A DNA stretch of 6,269 nt, taken from positions 1 through 6,269 of the forward strand of contig JABZHP010000067.1 in NCBI GenBank assembly GCA_015258785.1, given 5' to 3'. The translations under genes were made by a program, and so were the position numbers. Shown piece after piece: positions 5,862-6,269 of the stretch (positions are counted from its first letter, which is position 1; each line of letters begins with the position of its first letter). Under the pieces are notes generated by a model. The model was not told the DNA's origin, did not search any database, and saw nothing but the letters and a program-made list of their open reading frames with translations. This stretch comes from Atopobium sp. GTDB taxonomy: Bacteria > Actinomycetota > Coriobacteriia > Coriobacteriales > Atopobiaceae.

Positions 5862-6269
5862 TTACGCGACTAGGCTGTATGCTCGCGAGCCAGAAGCAAC
5901 AAAAGTGCTGTTCAACGCTAGACGCTCGGACGCAGGGAACCATCGCGTCGAGAAAACTACGCGACCGTCGTTCAGGTAAATCTCCACGGTAGAGCCGTCG
6001 GCAATAACACGAAGGTCAGAAAGCTGCTTTAGCTCAATACAGCGTTGAGTTCTGCCTGCGGCGGTGTCCTTGTCAATGAATTGCAAGGCAAAAATGCCCT
6101 TGGAGTAAGAAAGCACAAGCGCATCGTTGAGGACAAGAGTTCCATCTCCGGAGATGCCAGAGATCTCAATATCCGCAGATAGTTGATCTATTTCGACGAA
6201 GCCGTCACTGCCGAATTCCACACATTCGTGTCGCTTAGAATCAAGCTCTTTAATTGGATGTTGCAGGAT
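5862..6269 (-). CDS. Glycoside hydrolase family 32 enzyme (sucrose / sucrose-6-phosphate hydrolase type), C-terminal part only
   Basis: The frame is open to the right window edge and ends in TAA (5862-5864 on the complement). The 135 visible residues start ILQHPIKELDSKRH, matching the x-Q-x-P-x-x-E-L-x-x-x-R segment that follows the catalytic propeller in GH32 enzymes. The C-terminal beta-sandwich follows, including DLRVIADGSTVEIYLNDG and VVFSTRWFP, the family's D-x-S-x-x-E-x-x-x-N-D-G pattern. The GTG at 6221 is an internal valine, not a start. The five-bladed propeller with its nucleophile and acid/base residues lies outside the window, so activity cannot be judged. Family members hydrolyse beta-fructosides; in fermentative anaerobes a cytosolic copy usually cleaves sucrose-6-phosphate after PTS uptake. 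No PTS gene is visible to confirm that. It is convergent with the activase gene. The family is secure; substrate and symbol (scrB/sacA type) are not. Confidence 0.88.
   Translation of the reverse strand: MLQHPIKELDSKRHECVEFGSDGFVEIDQLSADIEISGISGDGTLVLNDALVLSYSKGIFALQFIDKDTAAGRTQRCIELKQLSDLRVIADGSTVEIYLNDGRVVFSTRWFPASERLALNSTFVASGSRAYSLVA

Overview
The window reads as chromosomal DNA of a strict anaerobe. The best guess is an actinobacterium of class Coriobacteriia (the Atopobium / Lancefieldella / Olsenella group), because a TetR-type regulator is overlapped by one giant acyl-CoA dehydratase activase-like gene and the coding DNA has a mid-range GC content with many GTT/GCA/CGC codons. This placement is an inference from composition and family, not from a marker gene.

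Layout. Positions 2-589 (+) hold the 3' part of a TetR-family regulator whose first codons lie outside the window. Its stop overlaps the start of the dominant gene, 582-5336 (+), which encodes a 1584-residue iron-sulfur protein of the 2-hydroxyacyl-CoA dehydratase activase/reductase superfamily. Positions 5337-5861 are a 525-base non-coding interval in three parts: a GC-rich, degenerately repetitive trailer; a strong rho-independent terminator (5489-5523); and an AT-rich island (about 35% GC in the stretches I counted) running to about 5790. The last part, 5862-6269 (-), is the C-terminal end of a glycoside hydrolase family 32 enzyme (sucrose / sucrose-6-phosphate hydrolase type), convergent with the activase gene and cut by the window edge.

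How the genes work together. The regulator and the giant protein form a tight, translationally coupled pair, and the terminator closes the unit, so the regulator probably controls its own transcript. The large protein contains two complete ASKHA-type activase halves followed by two HgdB-like reductase halves. It looks like the normally separate activator homodimer and its electron-accepting partner collapsed into one polypeptide. Members of this family use ATP hydrolysis to push single electrons onto a low-potential FeS centre. The substrate of this long, fused branch is not established as far as I know, which makes it the most interesting object here. The GH32 gene is a separate sugar-utilisation unit; its partners would lie to the right of the window.
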